DNA from: Obelidium mucronatum | Taxonomy: Eukaryota; Chytridiomycota; Chytridiomycetes; Chytridiales; Chytriomycetaceae | Length of the DNA stretch: 53,537 nucleotides | Assembly: GCA_025765595.1 (NCBI GenBank) | Contig: JAIVFH010000193.1 | Span: 1-53,537, forward strand | Direction: 5' to 3' | In this document: piece by piece, positions 43,738-53,537 of the stretch | Layout: each line of letters starts with the position of its first letter | Position numbering within the stretch: position 1 is the first letter of the stretch | Translations under genes and position numbers: made by a program | Notes under the pieces: generated by a model | Told to the model about the DNA's origin: nothing | The model's input: the letters and a program-made list of their open reading frames with translations, nothing else | The model's database searches: none

Positions 43738-43756
43738 AGTTATTTCTTCGTTCAAC

Positions 43757-44730
43757 ATGGATGCATATCTTGCACTTGCCAAAGGAGCGAAGGGGGCCGC
43801 CTGTGCCCAACTGATCAGCGATGCCCTTTCAGCGCCTGGTGTTTTTGTGTTTTCAGAGCTTCTCGAAATGCCAAACGTTGCTGAGGTCTGCTTGACTCTG
43901 TTTTATGAATTCAAAGTGGCTTTCACTCATAGGTGTTTGATCCCAAAAGCTGGCAAAAAACCCTTCACACGCAGGAAGCCTGCGTTTGTTACAGCTGTTT
44001 GCGTATGGAACGTATGGAGAATATGCGGGTATTAAAGCATACTGGGGACTTGCCTTCGTTTATATTTCACAATAGCTGAGGCGGCGGCTCTTCCACCACT
44101 GTCTCCAACCCAAACCAAGAAATTGAAACAATTGTCAATCGTTACGCTCTCTCAGTCATCGAAGGTTTCCGTTGGGATGCTGGTTCAAAGCGAATTACTG
44201 AAAGAGAACTCATTTTCTTCAGGTCCTCCCATACAATACCCTGCAAAGCGCTCTCAGTATTGACAATGTCAGAGAACTCGAAGATTTGATTATTGATACC
44301 ATGTATCAGTCTATTATCGAAGGAAAACTGGATCAAAAACGTATGTGCTTGAGAGTGGAAAACGCAATGGGGAGAGACTTGAAGCCCGGACAAACGAAGG
44401 AAATGTTAGATACTTTGACATTTTGGTACATAGCTCTTGTTTTGTATTTAGGGATAGCGATTTTGAAATGTTTTCGATAGGTTGGAGACCTCTAACAGAA
44501 TCCTTTCAACAATTGACGGACAACTTGAATCAGTCAACCAGAGCGATTCAATTTACTTGAGCCAGAAAGATGCGTATGAAAAGACGTTGGAGGTCGCGAA
44601 ACAGGAAGCTGGAAAAACATCGTCAATGCGCTCTTTCCCACATGATATGGATGGATTTGACCCAATGGACGAAGATTCCAGAAGATTTGCTGGTGGCGGG
44701 AAGCGACAAATGAAGGGTCGCAGAAAGTAA
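43757..44730 (+). CDS. CSN7: COP9 signalosome subunit 7 (PCI domain)
   Basis: CSN7 is a scaffold subunit of the COP9 signalosome, which removes Nedd8 from cullins. The start MDAYLALAKGAKGAACAQLI followed by LSAPGVFVFSELLEMPNVAE matches the CSN7 N-terminus. A PCI/winged-helix region follows through short introns: KLKQLSIVTLSQ, LSIDNVRELEDLIIDTMYQS, IIEGKLDQK and NAMGRDLKPGQTKEM. A C-terminal helix (LETSNRILSTIDGQLESVNQ) and a polar tail end the protein. Four or five exons. Its stop is 16 bp from the convergent calpain stop, so their 3' ends overlap. Confidence 0.87.
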
Positions 44731-44746
44731 AGCATCAAATAAACGT

Positions 44747-47700
44747 TTACTTCGTCACAATTACAACCTTTTTATCACTGCGAACTGTCAACGTTATTCC
44801 TACTCGACCCAGCAAGCTCGCGCCGCTTATAGAAACAATTACTTTGAATATCGCGCTTCTTGTTGGAACTGTATATTCAATGCAAGCAAATTTCGGCCTC
44901 ACAGATCCAGAGTCGCAAAGAATTTTGCCTGTCTCAATGTCCATAAGTTTCAGCTGCATTGAAACATGGTTGTGAGATTCAGTCATCAAAAGAAGTTGAC
45001 CCTGCTTCGCTTGGATCTCCCATGTTTGCGCTGCCTCATCTCCAGTTCCACCATTCAAGAAGTGTTCCAGCTTTTCTTCAAGTGGATACTCGTCGCCAAT
45101 TGCACCAAACCGAAATGGATGCTTTCCGTATGCTCTTAAACTAAAAGTCAAAGAGCGCATTTTTTCATGCTGCGAAACAACAACACTATGGCGAGACTTT
45201 CCTTTTGGTACTTGAATGGAAGCAAGAATATGTGGACTGTTGACGTATACGCCCACATAAATGACTCTATACATGTCTGGGTAATAAACGCGACGGCAGT
45301 TTGTCTGAGAGTACACGTGGAGCGTGATGTAATCCTTGTTTTCTTCTTTTATGGTAATATGTTTGGAGAGAAGGAGCCAAATAGTCGCACCATCAGCTTG
45401 AGCATCCACTTCCACTTTTTTGCAGCGAATTAGCAGCTGATCTAATCAATATTTGTGATAAAAATCTTACATCCATATTGCGGGTTATGTGCAAGCGTGT
45501 ATGCATCTACAGCAGGACCTGTTTCGAAAGGCCAAGACCTAGTGCATGTTAGAACACCGGAACATTAACGGAAAATCACGACAAATGCTTACACATGCAT
45601 AACATGCTGATAAATGAACATTGCGGGGCTCCAATTTACGTGAATAGATTCGAAATGCTGAATGACAGATTCAAAGTGGATCCAAAAAATCCCGTCGTCT
45701 CGCTCAACCGCATCTTGCCGGTTGAATTTCAGCGCTTCACACAATTGTGGTGTCCAACCAGCACTGTCTAGGTGGGAGAATTTTCCATTCCATCGGCGAT
45801 GATTCCATGGATTCTTCAACTGTTTTTTAATTCAATTTAAGTCTCAAGACGCAAAGATTATACACATCACCTGGATCATTTTCTGCCCTAAGACCTCGCA
45901 GACATTCAGAACTTATTCAAACGTTAGATTGATATTTAGGGATATCAGGCAAACAAAGTGTACCTGCATAAGCATGGGTGGGAACCAATCCAATTCCAAC
46001 CGCTATGGTTTCAGGCATGTCGATCTAGTTACATTGATTGAGCTCATTAAAATAATGTGATAGCCGTTCGTACAGTTGCCAGCGTCACTAGACCGCGTCC
46101 CGAATTGAAACCGCTTAGAATTCTCTTCCATTGAATGTCGGCATTCCACTTCGAGCTTATGTAGAAAAAAGATCAGAGTCGCGATATCTTCAGAGACATT
46201 CAATTCAAATTACTCATTGATAAAGATTTGCTCCGGAATCCATCCTGTTAGAGCTGGGATTTCGGTGAGAACTCAGAAATGTGTCAGATACATCGACCCA
46301 AAGTTACCGTAGAGATCTATTCCGGAATTTGATCCTGGGAAATCATATCCTCCATTAAGTTTCATGTATGCTTTTTCGATTATACTGGGCCAGAATTCGC
46401 TTTTGTGCACGGCGTAAGTACACATCAGGACCCCTTGAATGTAGGCTTAAGATATTAATAATAATACAATAGTGGTTTAATAATACCATTTTGGCTTACG
46501 GGGAGGTAATCGTCTACAACTGAGCAGCAAAGACCGAAATAATAAGTTAGCGAGCCTTCCAAAACTTGCATACTTACCTATCTTCCTGTAAACTCCATTA
46601 AAAAATAGTTTGACGATGTATTTTCCACTTGGATTATAAATAGGAATTCCGTCGGCATTTTGAGGGTGTATGCACCCAGTTATAAGCTGAATGATCAAGT
46701 TGTTAGGCCGCAATAAGTGATGAAGTCTTAAAACACCTGCTTCTTAAATCTTCCCTCATATGCAGCACTAACGCACAGAGATGCCACGAAAGAGCAATCA
46801 GTCACAACATCCTGCATTTAAACGCTATGAAATACGGTGAAATTTAGGTCTCCGACCAAACCTGCACTATACAAGAGCTGGAAATTTTCAAAATCATCTG
46901 TGGATTCTCAATCAACTCCGAGACCCGTTTCCAACAACCAAATTGATTGTTCTGCTCTTGTGACAGATTCAGGAATCCGTCAGGATCCGAAAAGGGATCC
47001 AAGGTCCAAAAGGACTCGAAAGCGTCCTCTCTGATCCATGGCAGAAATATTTTTGAATTAATAATTGATGCTTGCTTCAATACTTGTATTTCAGAGTCGG
47101 AGAGCTCTGGAGCCCCAGCATCATTTATTTTCGCAGATGTTTGACGTTCGAGCCCCTTCATAAGCTCCTTGACTTCTTCTATTCGGCCAAGGATCAGATT
47201 TATTTTTTCAGATATGTATTCCTTATTCGGAGGATTTGCTGGGCGTGATAATTTAGTTTGAGCGCATCTTCAGGTTTTGACGATTCTCATACAATCAAGA
47301 AGCCTCAGAGCCAATTCGCAACCAGCAACGTAGGCAGTAAAGGCTTCGTTCCATTTTTCTTTTTCGTCATATTCCAAGCCCCTATCAAAAAGATACTGAG
47401 GGCCCCGAATCAGAGGTATTGGCTTTTTTCAGGACCGACGTACATTGATATGATTCATCTTTGAAGCTGGTGCTGATAAGTCTCTCGCGTTGGGCAACAG
47501 GCGCTTAAGAATTGTGGCCCGATCACAATATTCTGTTGCCTTTGCGAGAATGACATCTCTCGCCTCCTCATTCCTCTCTTCTGCAAGAACCATGAAACCC
47601 ATGAGATTATAATTAAATCAGATTGTGTTGCGAAATCACCAGTGGCCATGTCCGTAAGCACTTCGGTTAGTGAACAGTACAGACTGTAAGCCGTTTCGTA

Positions 47701-47827
47701 GCTTCCAGACCGATCAGCAGCGACGGCATTAGTCTGTATTTTTTGTTAAGCTTTGCTTCATTATCAATGGATGCTTCGTTTTCACCGCCAACTCTCGTGC
47801 TCGATTGTGTTGGATTTGATTGGACAT
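44747..47827 (-). CDS. RIM13: Calpain-7/PalB-type cysteine protease with N-terminal MIT domain
   Basis: PalB/Rim13/calpain-7 is recruited by ESCRT-III; in fungi it processes the alkaline-pH regulator PacC/Rim101. From the start MSNQIQHNRARELA at 47827, splicing gives NAVAADRSGSYETAYSLYCS, an MIT helix that binds ESCRT-III, with a second MIT-like stretch (EEARDVILAKATEYCDRA). The catalytic core has the Cys in VTDCSFVASLCVSAAYEGRF, the His in GLVPTHAYAG and the Asn in KNPWNHRRWNGKFS, followed by DGIFWIHFESVIQHFESIHV. The complete triad implies an active protease. C-terminal beta-sandwich (C2-like) domains follow, to the stop at 44747. More than ten short introns; not every junction was fixed. 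Confidence 0.88.
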
Positions 47828-47905
47828 TTTGAAAATGGAACCCTCACAAAAGACGCAACAATCGACATCCATTAGCAGGAAAAGCGATTCGTTTTAACCC
47901 ATTTA
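47828..47905. promoter_or_regulatory. Very short divergent promoter of calpain-7 and LRRC45
   Basis: Only 78 bp lie between the two start codons, so the 5' UTRs must be tiny or overlap and one nucleosome-free region must serve both genes. No TATA box is evident; CCCTCACAAAAGACGC is present. Confidence 0.5.
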
Positions 47906-50193
47906 ATGTTTGCCGACCAGTTCGATGCCGAATGTGCGACTCTCGGCGTGAACGAAAACTCTGTCGAAACTGTTAAGAACGCGCTCAAAGCAAAGGAGAA
48001 AAACAAACTTGTCCTCAAAGGACACTGCATCGATGCAAAGGTTTGACCTGTATTAAGATCTTTCTTTCTATTGTAAAAATTCAAACGAACACACAGGCCC
48101 TCACTGCGTTATGTTCTGTCTTGTCGAAAGATGTTTTGATTTCAAGTCTTTGTTTGTCCGACGCGTTTTTGGGCGACGATGGTGCCATCTTGCTGTCCGG
48201 GTACTTGTTTCTTATTCTTTTTTAAATCTTCTTCTGTTATTCCTTACTACTGGCTGCCTGTAGCTGTTTAAAAAAGAATGGTACAATCGCTCATCTCGAC
48301 CTCCGAGGAAACAACATCCGGTCGGACGGCGCAATAGCGATCGCTCAAATGCTGAAAATGAATAACTCTCTCAAAAGCCTTATGTTGGAGTGGAATTGTT
48401 TGGGGATTTGGGAAACTGGAATTAAAGCGATTGCCGACGCCATTTCAGTAAATGACGGATTGGAGGTCCTTGATTTGAGAAACTGCAAATTAAGTCCTCA
48501 AGGCGTCAATATGCTCAGTTTGGGATTGAAACAAAATAAGGCTTTGAAGGCTTTAGGTGAGTTCATTCTTCTTTCTGCTCTGCAATGCTTTCACTTAATG
48601 CCACATAACTGCATAGATTTGAGGTGGAATAGTGGAGGACTCGTAGGGGGCAGAGGCCTTCTTCAATGCATGAAACACAACCATACTATCACCGATCTGA
48701 ACCTAGTTGGAAACGAGATTCCGGAAGACCTACTGCGTGCCATAGAGTCATGTATTGAACGAAACAAATCTCGGCATGAGGAATCAATGAAGTCAAAGTT
48801 GAATGCCGATTTTCTGTCATCAACATTCCAACAGCTTGCCCAGTCCCATCAAAATACAATTGAGAGCTTGAGTACCAAGCTGGAGCTTTCCAAAGAAAAT
48901 ACAGGAGAAGTCGCGGGGAAATTGGCAGCCGTGAGTAAAGAGCTGCTAAAAACTAACGAGGCAAATAAATTGCTGCAAACAAGGGTAAAAGAGGCGGAGA
49001 AAAAGAATGCTGATCTGGGAAATATAGTTTCAGGATTACAAAAAGAGATTCTAGATGAAAAAGAGGTAGTTTAAAATTTTTGATGTTCTTGAAGTTTTTA
49101 ATGGTATGTCTTTGTCAGAAAGCGGCGATCAACGAAGAACGCTCTGCGAAAGCAGCAACACAACTACAAATGAAACTTAAAGATCTTGAAATAATAACCA
49201 AAGACATGGATATACAAATTAGTGTTCTCAAAAAAGACAAATCCTTCTTGGTTGATGAGTTGGACAAGGTCAAACGACGCGAAAAGGAGCGAATGGACTT
49301 CAATCAAGAGAAAATAGACCGTCTCGAACACGCGCAGCATAAAAAAATCCAGGAACTGGAAGCGGACAAGGATCGCGAATTTCTTGAAAAGGCACGGGTG
49401 TTTGAAGATCGAATTCGTGTTGTGGAAAATGCCAAAGTAAAAATGGCTGATGAACTTGACAGAGCAAAGTCGGAGTTTATGGCTGAGAAACATAAACTTT
49501 TGGACTTGATCAGAGATACTGAGATCAAAATCAGGAATGATGAAGTGAGGAATATTTTTAAATTAGTTTGGTCACGAATATCTTATGCAGTTTGTGTAGA
49601 CAAAGCGGCGGCACGGGTTGGAACAAGAGCTTGCTTCTGTGCGCCAATTGAAAGACAAGATCCAAGACGAACTTGCTGCACAAGTCTCCATACATACATC
49701 GTCTCTAAGAGATCATGAAGCAGAAATGCACAATTTAACAACATCCAGAACTGCATTGAATGAACAACTGGCAAAGCTGGAGCATAAATTCTCTAAGCTG
49801 CAATCTGAGCACCAAGTGACATCAAATGAAAATGGAGTGTCCCATAAAACAATACGGATGCAAAATGAAAAGATTCATGATCTGGAAGTGAAGTTGGATC
49901 AATGCCATGAGGAAGTCGCTCATTTAAAGCGCTCACGGGCAAAAGAGCGGGAGCAGCATGAATCTGCCCTGAAAGAAAAGGATGATATTATTGCAAAGCT
50001 ACGCGATGAGCTGCGAAGGTTTGTCACTTTGTGTTTTGACTACTGCTCCATGTTCACTCCAAAAATCAGGCGTGAAGAAGAAATGGAACAAGAGCGCGAA
50101 GATCAAGAACTTCGAATGAAGGAGATTTCACTTCAGATAACGTCAGTTTTAGCGCAGCGAAAGAAGAGTGGCAAGCACTCGCCTTCTAAATAA
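47906..50193 (+). CDS. LRRC45: LRRC45-like centriolar/basal-body protein (LRR plus long coiled coil)
   Basis: LRRC45 is a centrosome linker and distal-appendage protein involved in ciliogenesis in animals. Seven exons (47906-48040, 48097-48200, 48264-48556, 48617-49065, 49119-49544, 49600-50018, 50070-50193) join in frame to 649 residues, near the human length of about 670. N-terminal ribonuclease-inhibitor-type LRRs: IAHLDLRGNNIRSDGAIAIA, SLMLEWNCLGIWETGIKAIA, EVLDLRNCKLSPQGVNMLSL, DLRWNSGGLVGGRGLLQCMK and DLNLVGNEIPEDLLRAIES. These match the LRRC45 series closely. The rest (about 400 residues) is coiled coil, ending RKKSGKHSPSK. The AATAAA overlaps the stop codon. Confidence 0.85.
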
Positions 50194-50216
50194 AAACTAG
50201 AAAACCACTTTATTAC

Positions 50217-51152
50217 ATGTTGACAATCCGTATGCCCTTCCAGGCCAAACTACCCTCTGAAATAACTCAGCAAATAATAAGCTGGATCCATCCGTCGGAA
50301 GTTCTTGCTCTTCGCCTAACGTCTCGGGCTTTCAATGCTGCGATCATGACCCGCTATTTTGCCACAATGAACCTGCGACGCTTTGTCCTTTCCGATATGG
50401 AAACTTCAAACAAAAGTCCAAGCGAGTTTGACGAGCTGTTCTTTCGGTGGCCGGAAGTCTACCGCTTTGCCTATGCCGAAGTAGGCCTGAAGAAACTCGC
50501 AGAGCTCGACTGGGGAGAGGATGACATCTTCCTTGGTACGCCAATCCCGTTGGAGGTGGGCCGCCTCGTTAATTTAATCAAGTTGAATCTGAACGACTGC
50601 GGTCTCAGTGGGGCGATCCCGCTGGAAATCACCAGTCTCGTCAAACTCCAAGTTCTGTCTCTTTACGAAAACGAACTCGAGGGCACTATTCCTGTGGACA
50701 TTGGTAGGCTGAACAATCTCCAGGAACTGTATTTAGGGAGGAATAAGCTGTCTGGGATTATCCCTGGTGAAGGGATTGGACAGTTGACGAAACTTACTAT
50801 TCTCAACCTGGGTCCAAACCATCTATCCGGCAACATTCCACCACAAATTGGAAGCTTGATAAATCTAACCGAGCTGTATCTGGCGAATAATTTTCTGACT
50901 GGATCCATTCCAGAAGAGATTTTGAGGCTGCCAAACCTGCTGGACATGTTTCTGCATTGCAATCAATTGACAGGACAAATACCGAAAGAGATTGGACGGC
51001 TGATGAAGGCGCGTTGTTTGTATCTGGAAGACAATCAACTGAGTGGCGAAATACCGTTTGAAATCACGACACTTCGTTATTTAGAAGACTGCGACTTGAG
51101 GAATAATGCTGGGTTAACATGCTCCTTTGAGTTTCCTCTGATACAATATTGA
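50217..51152 (+). CDS. F-box-like plus plant-type leucine-rich repeat protein
   Basis: Intronless, 311 residues. The N-terminus AKLPSEITQQIISWIHPSEV with LALRLTSRAFNAAI resembles an F-box-type helical module. About seven repeats of the plant-specific LRR class follow (consensus LxxLxLxxNxLSGxIPxEIG), for example LNDCGLSGAIPLEITSLVKL, YLGRNKLSGIIPGEGIGQL, LGPNHLSGNIPPQIGSLINL and EDNQLSGEIPFEIT. No signal peptide or membrane segment, so it should be intracellular, unlike plant receptor LRRs. It starts only 23 bp after the LRRC45 stop. If the F-box is real, it could be an SCF substrate adaptor (inference). Confidence 0.72.
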   Translation: MLTIRMPFQAKLPSEITQQIISWIHPSEVLALRLTSRAFNAAIMTRYFATMNLRRFVLSDMETSNKSPSEFDELFFRWPEVYRFAYAEVGLKKLAELDWGEDDIFLGTPIPLEVGRLVNLIKLNLNDCGLSGAIPLEITSLVKLQVLSLYENELEGTIPVDIGRLNNLQELYLGRNKLSGIIPGEGIGQLTKLTILNLGPNHLSGNIPPQIGSLINLTELYLANNFLTGSIPEEILRLPNLLDMFLHCNQLTGQIPKEIGRLMKARCLYLEDNQLSGEIPFEITTLRYLEDCDLRNNAGLTCSFEFPLIQY

Positions 51153-51179
51153 ATGACTATTGAATAATAATTGCAAAAG

Positions 51180-53275
51180 ATGTCTCAAAGTCCCCTTCTC
51201 CCAAACTATCAAAACCCGCCTCCTCTTAATATCGACGACACCTCGTACGCCTCCTATGTTATCACTTCTCTCGGTTTGTCCAAAGCAACTGGCTTGTACA
51301 AGAAAGCCGTCGTATTTGGCCTTGGAGCAATCGCTGTCTTTGGTGTCTGGAGTTTCGCGCAATTGAATCAAGCGAAGCAAAATGTGATTATGATTATATC
51401 CGATGGTTTCGGGTTTGTTTCAGTCTTTCTTCTGTGATGCTTTATGTCCTGAACAACTTAATACCAGTCCAGCGTCACAAACCCTGGCGCGTAACTACAA
51501 TGCCTATGTCAACAACCTAGGACCAGAAGCCCTCTTGCCTTTGGATCATATATTGGTTGGCTCATCGCGAACAAGAAGCAGCAGCTCCTTTGTGACTGAT
51601 TCGGCTGCTGGAGCAACAGGTAAATAGCAGCTTGGTTGCGTAAGAGTCCAACAATAACTATTTCCGTTTTCAAAAGCGTTCTCTTGTGCCCTCAAATCAT
51701 ATAATGGCGCGATTGGTGTGGTGAGTGCACAACTCCTGCGAGTTTTGCTGGTTATTGTGCTGATTCTCTGTGGTTTAGAATCCAGATGGTATCCCGTGCG
51801 GACCAATCTTGGAAGCCGCAAAACTTCGTGGCTATTTGACTGGACTGGTTGCTACTTCTCGATTAACTCATGGTAACGTTTCAAGACTAATGAGTTACAA
51901 ACCAACCAACTTCTTTTGTTACAGCTACACCGGGATCTTTCTCTGCGCATGTGATCGACAGAGATATGGAAGATGAAATCGCTGTTCAACAAATAGGAAA
52001 TTATTCTCTTGGACGAATGGTGGACCTCGCTTTTGCAGGCGGTTCCTGTCATTTCAAGCCTCAAACAGGCGAATCCTTGGAAAGCTGCAGAGCTGATGAT
52101 AAAGACTTGTTTGGATGGGGGGTTGAAAAGATGGGTTGGAACTTATTGAACAACGTTATCGAATTCAGGAATTTGGGAGTGTATCCGAAGTAAGTAATTG
52201 CTCAGATTGTGAAAACCAGAACTCATTCTTTTTCGCTTTAGGCTTCCATTGATGGGTTTATTCACTCCGGATCACATGTCTTATGAAATTGATCGTGATC
52301 CCAGCAAAGAACCGTCATTGCGGGAAATGGCAATCAAAGCTTTGGATATCTTGAGCCATGCCACCAAGAGAACACGAAAAGGATTTTTTATCATGATTGA
52401 AGGAAGGTCGCATTGATATGGCGGGACACAGGTATAATTGAACCGGGATCTACGAGGGGCGCTTATATTCCATTCCAGTAACGATCCTGCTGCTCATGTT
52501 CACGAAATTTTGGCGTAACAATGAAATGATACAATCTGTGATTGAATGGGTAGACAGGAATCCCAACACAATCATGATTTCCGTGAGTCATTGGGCCACT
52601 TGATTCGTATACTCACTCATAACCGCTTTTTAAGACATCAGATCACGAAACTGGTGGCCTCTCTGTTGCTCATCAACTTGGCTCTGCATATCCTGAATAC
52701 GCGTGGTGGGTGCTTTGTATTTTGACAGAACATACAGTATTGAACGACAACACAGGTACCCCAAGGCTCTCACCCCTGTTCAAAACTCTACAGAAGTTCT
52801 TGGAAAGCATTTTGCTGATTTCTCCGACAAGGAAGCACTACCGAAATTCATTACGGAAACCGTCTTACCTGAGTGGCTTGGAATCGGAGATGCAAGCCAA
52901 TATGAAATTGATTACCTAACAGACCCTGCTCGCACCTCATTTGAATACAGTGCATTTCTCGCCCGAATGATGAGCGATCGCGCGGGATTAGGATGGGCCA
53001 CGACAGGTCATTCCGCTGTGGACGTGAACTTGTATGCACATGGACGAGGCTTTGAAGCTTTGAGAGGGAACCACGAAAACACTGATATTGGACTTTTTAT
53101 GGAAAGAAAACTTGGATTGGATTTGAAAAGCGTGACTTCGAGGCTGACGGGTGCGACTGCTGGGGTTTGGTGGGAACGGGTGATGTCTGGATATGAAGCT
53201 CTTAGTGGCATGAAAGAAAAAACTGTCAAAGGGTTTCAGAAGGTGCATTATCACCAAAAGCAACGTGATTTGTGA
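51180..53275 (+). CDS. PHO8: Vacuolar-type alkaline phosphatase (Pho8), two apparent frame breaks
   Basis: Type II membrane alkaline phosphatase. A polar cytosolic head (MSQSPLLPNYQNPPPLN) precedes one membrane segment (AVVFGLGAIAVFGVWSFAQL). The catalytic domain begins NVIMIISDGFG|PASQTLARNY (metal Asp). The nucleophile Ser is in SSSFVTDSAAGATA. Metal-ligand blocks are VATSRLTHATPGSF, FFIMIEGSRIDMAGH and NTIMISTSDHETGG, and GWATTGHSAVDVNLYAHG near the end. About seven introns. The frame breaks at GG 52406-52407 and AA 52517-52518; one surplus base at each explains both. The C-terminal exon is intact to 53275. The expected site of action is the vacuolar lumen. Confidence 0.88.
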
Positions 53276-53537
53276 TGTCACAGCAAAACTTTTATTGTTG
53301 GCTTCGATCGGACAATAAATGGGTTTTGAAAATTGTTCCTTCTGTTCTATACAGTTCTTTCCATCTCAAGAATAGACTACATACACCATCATTATATCGC
53401 GCAGTATCAACGCGCAGATTTATCACATATGACAATGATTCTTTTTCTCATTTCTGATTGTTCAGGTGGGTGCCACTATTTTTTTGGGTGGAATTCATGA
53501 TCAACACAAAAACCTCGAGAATAGGCATCGATATGTC
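53276..53537. other. 3' flank of alkaline phosphatase, right edge of window
   Basis: An AATAAA lies at about 53314. The remaining bases hold no frame or RNA that I can support; a gene could start here and run off the edge. Confidence 0.4.

Overview
The window is compact nuclear DNA of a fungus. Most genes have short introns (about 40-110 bases, GT..AG), intergenic gaps are small, and the products are typical of opisthokonts and fungi: Swp1-type ribophorin II, calpain-7/PalB, Vps5-type sorting nexin, Atg9 and Pho8-type alkaline phosphatase. A well-preserved LRRC45 homologue, a centriole and basal-body protein, points to a lineage that still builds flagella, so a zoosporic (chytrid-grade) fungus is the best inference. 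Species cannot be named from the sequence.

Layout. 0-7.5 kb: start of listerin (LTN1, minus, runs off the left edge), VPS5/SNX1, a bacterial-type cobalamin/iron-siderophore binding-protein homologue, COQ1 (minus) and a GNAT acetyltransferase. 7.7-10.3 kb: two tandem secreted Ser/Thr-rich, probably GPI-anchored proteins and a small basic membrane protein. 10.3-15.3 kb: a SET-domain gene (minus), ribophorin II and ATG9 (minus). 15.4-19.9 kb: three tandem paralogues of an unrecognised single-pass membrane family with a conserved aromatic C-terminal tag. 20.2-25.7 kb: a Crinkler-like Ubl plus HNH-nuclease gene, RFC5, a tRNA-Gln(CTG) and serine hydroxymethyltransferase. 25.8-27.6 kb: a coiled-coil gene with a decayed inverted copy beside it. 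27.8-31.5 kb: MAM33 and KGD2 head to head, both mitochondrial. 31.6-35.8 kb: five near-identical tandem copies of a small coiled-coil gene. 35.9-41.9 kb: a secreted TAP-like peptidase, PP1, ZFPL1 and cornichon. 42.1-53.3 kb: a 7TM protein with a broken tandem copy, CSN7, calpain-7, LRRC45, an F-box-like plant-type LRR protein and alkaline phosphatase.

Genes with related jobs include endomembrane traffic (VPS5, ATG9, cornichon, ZFPL1, ribophorin II, calpain-7 with its MIT domain) and mitochondrial metabolism (COQ1, KGD2, MAM33). The accessory parts (tandem array, aromatic-tag family, secreted pair, Crinkler-like gene, 7TM pair, coiled-coil pair) are locally duplicated and look fast-evolving.

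Caveat: at least a dozen single-base frame breaks lie in otherwise conserved coding sequence, nearly all fitting one extra base in a short run of identical bases. They are most simply read as assembly errors. I annotated through them and marked each site.
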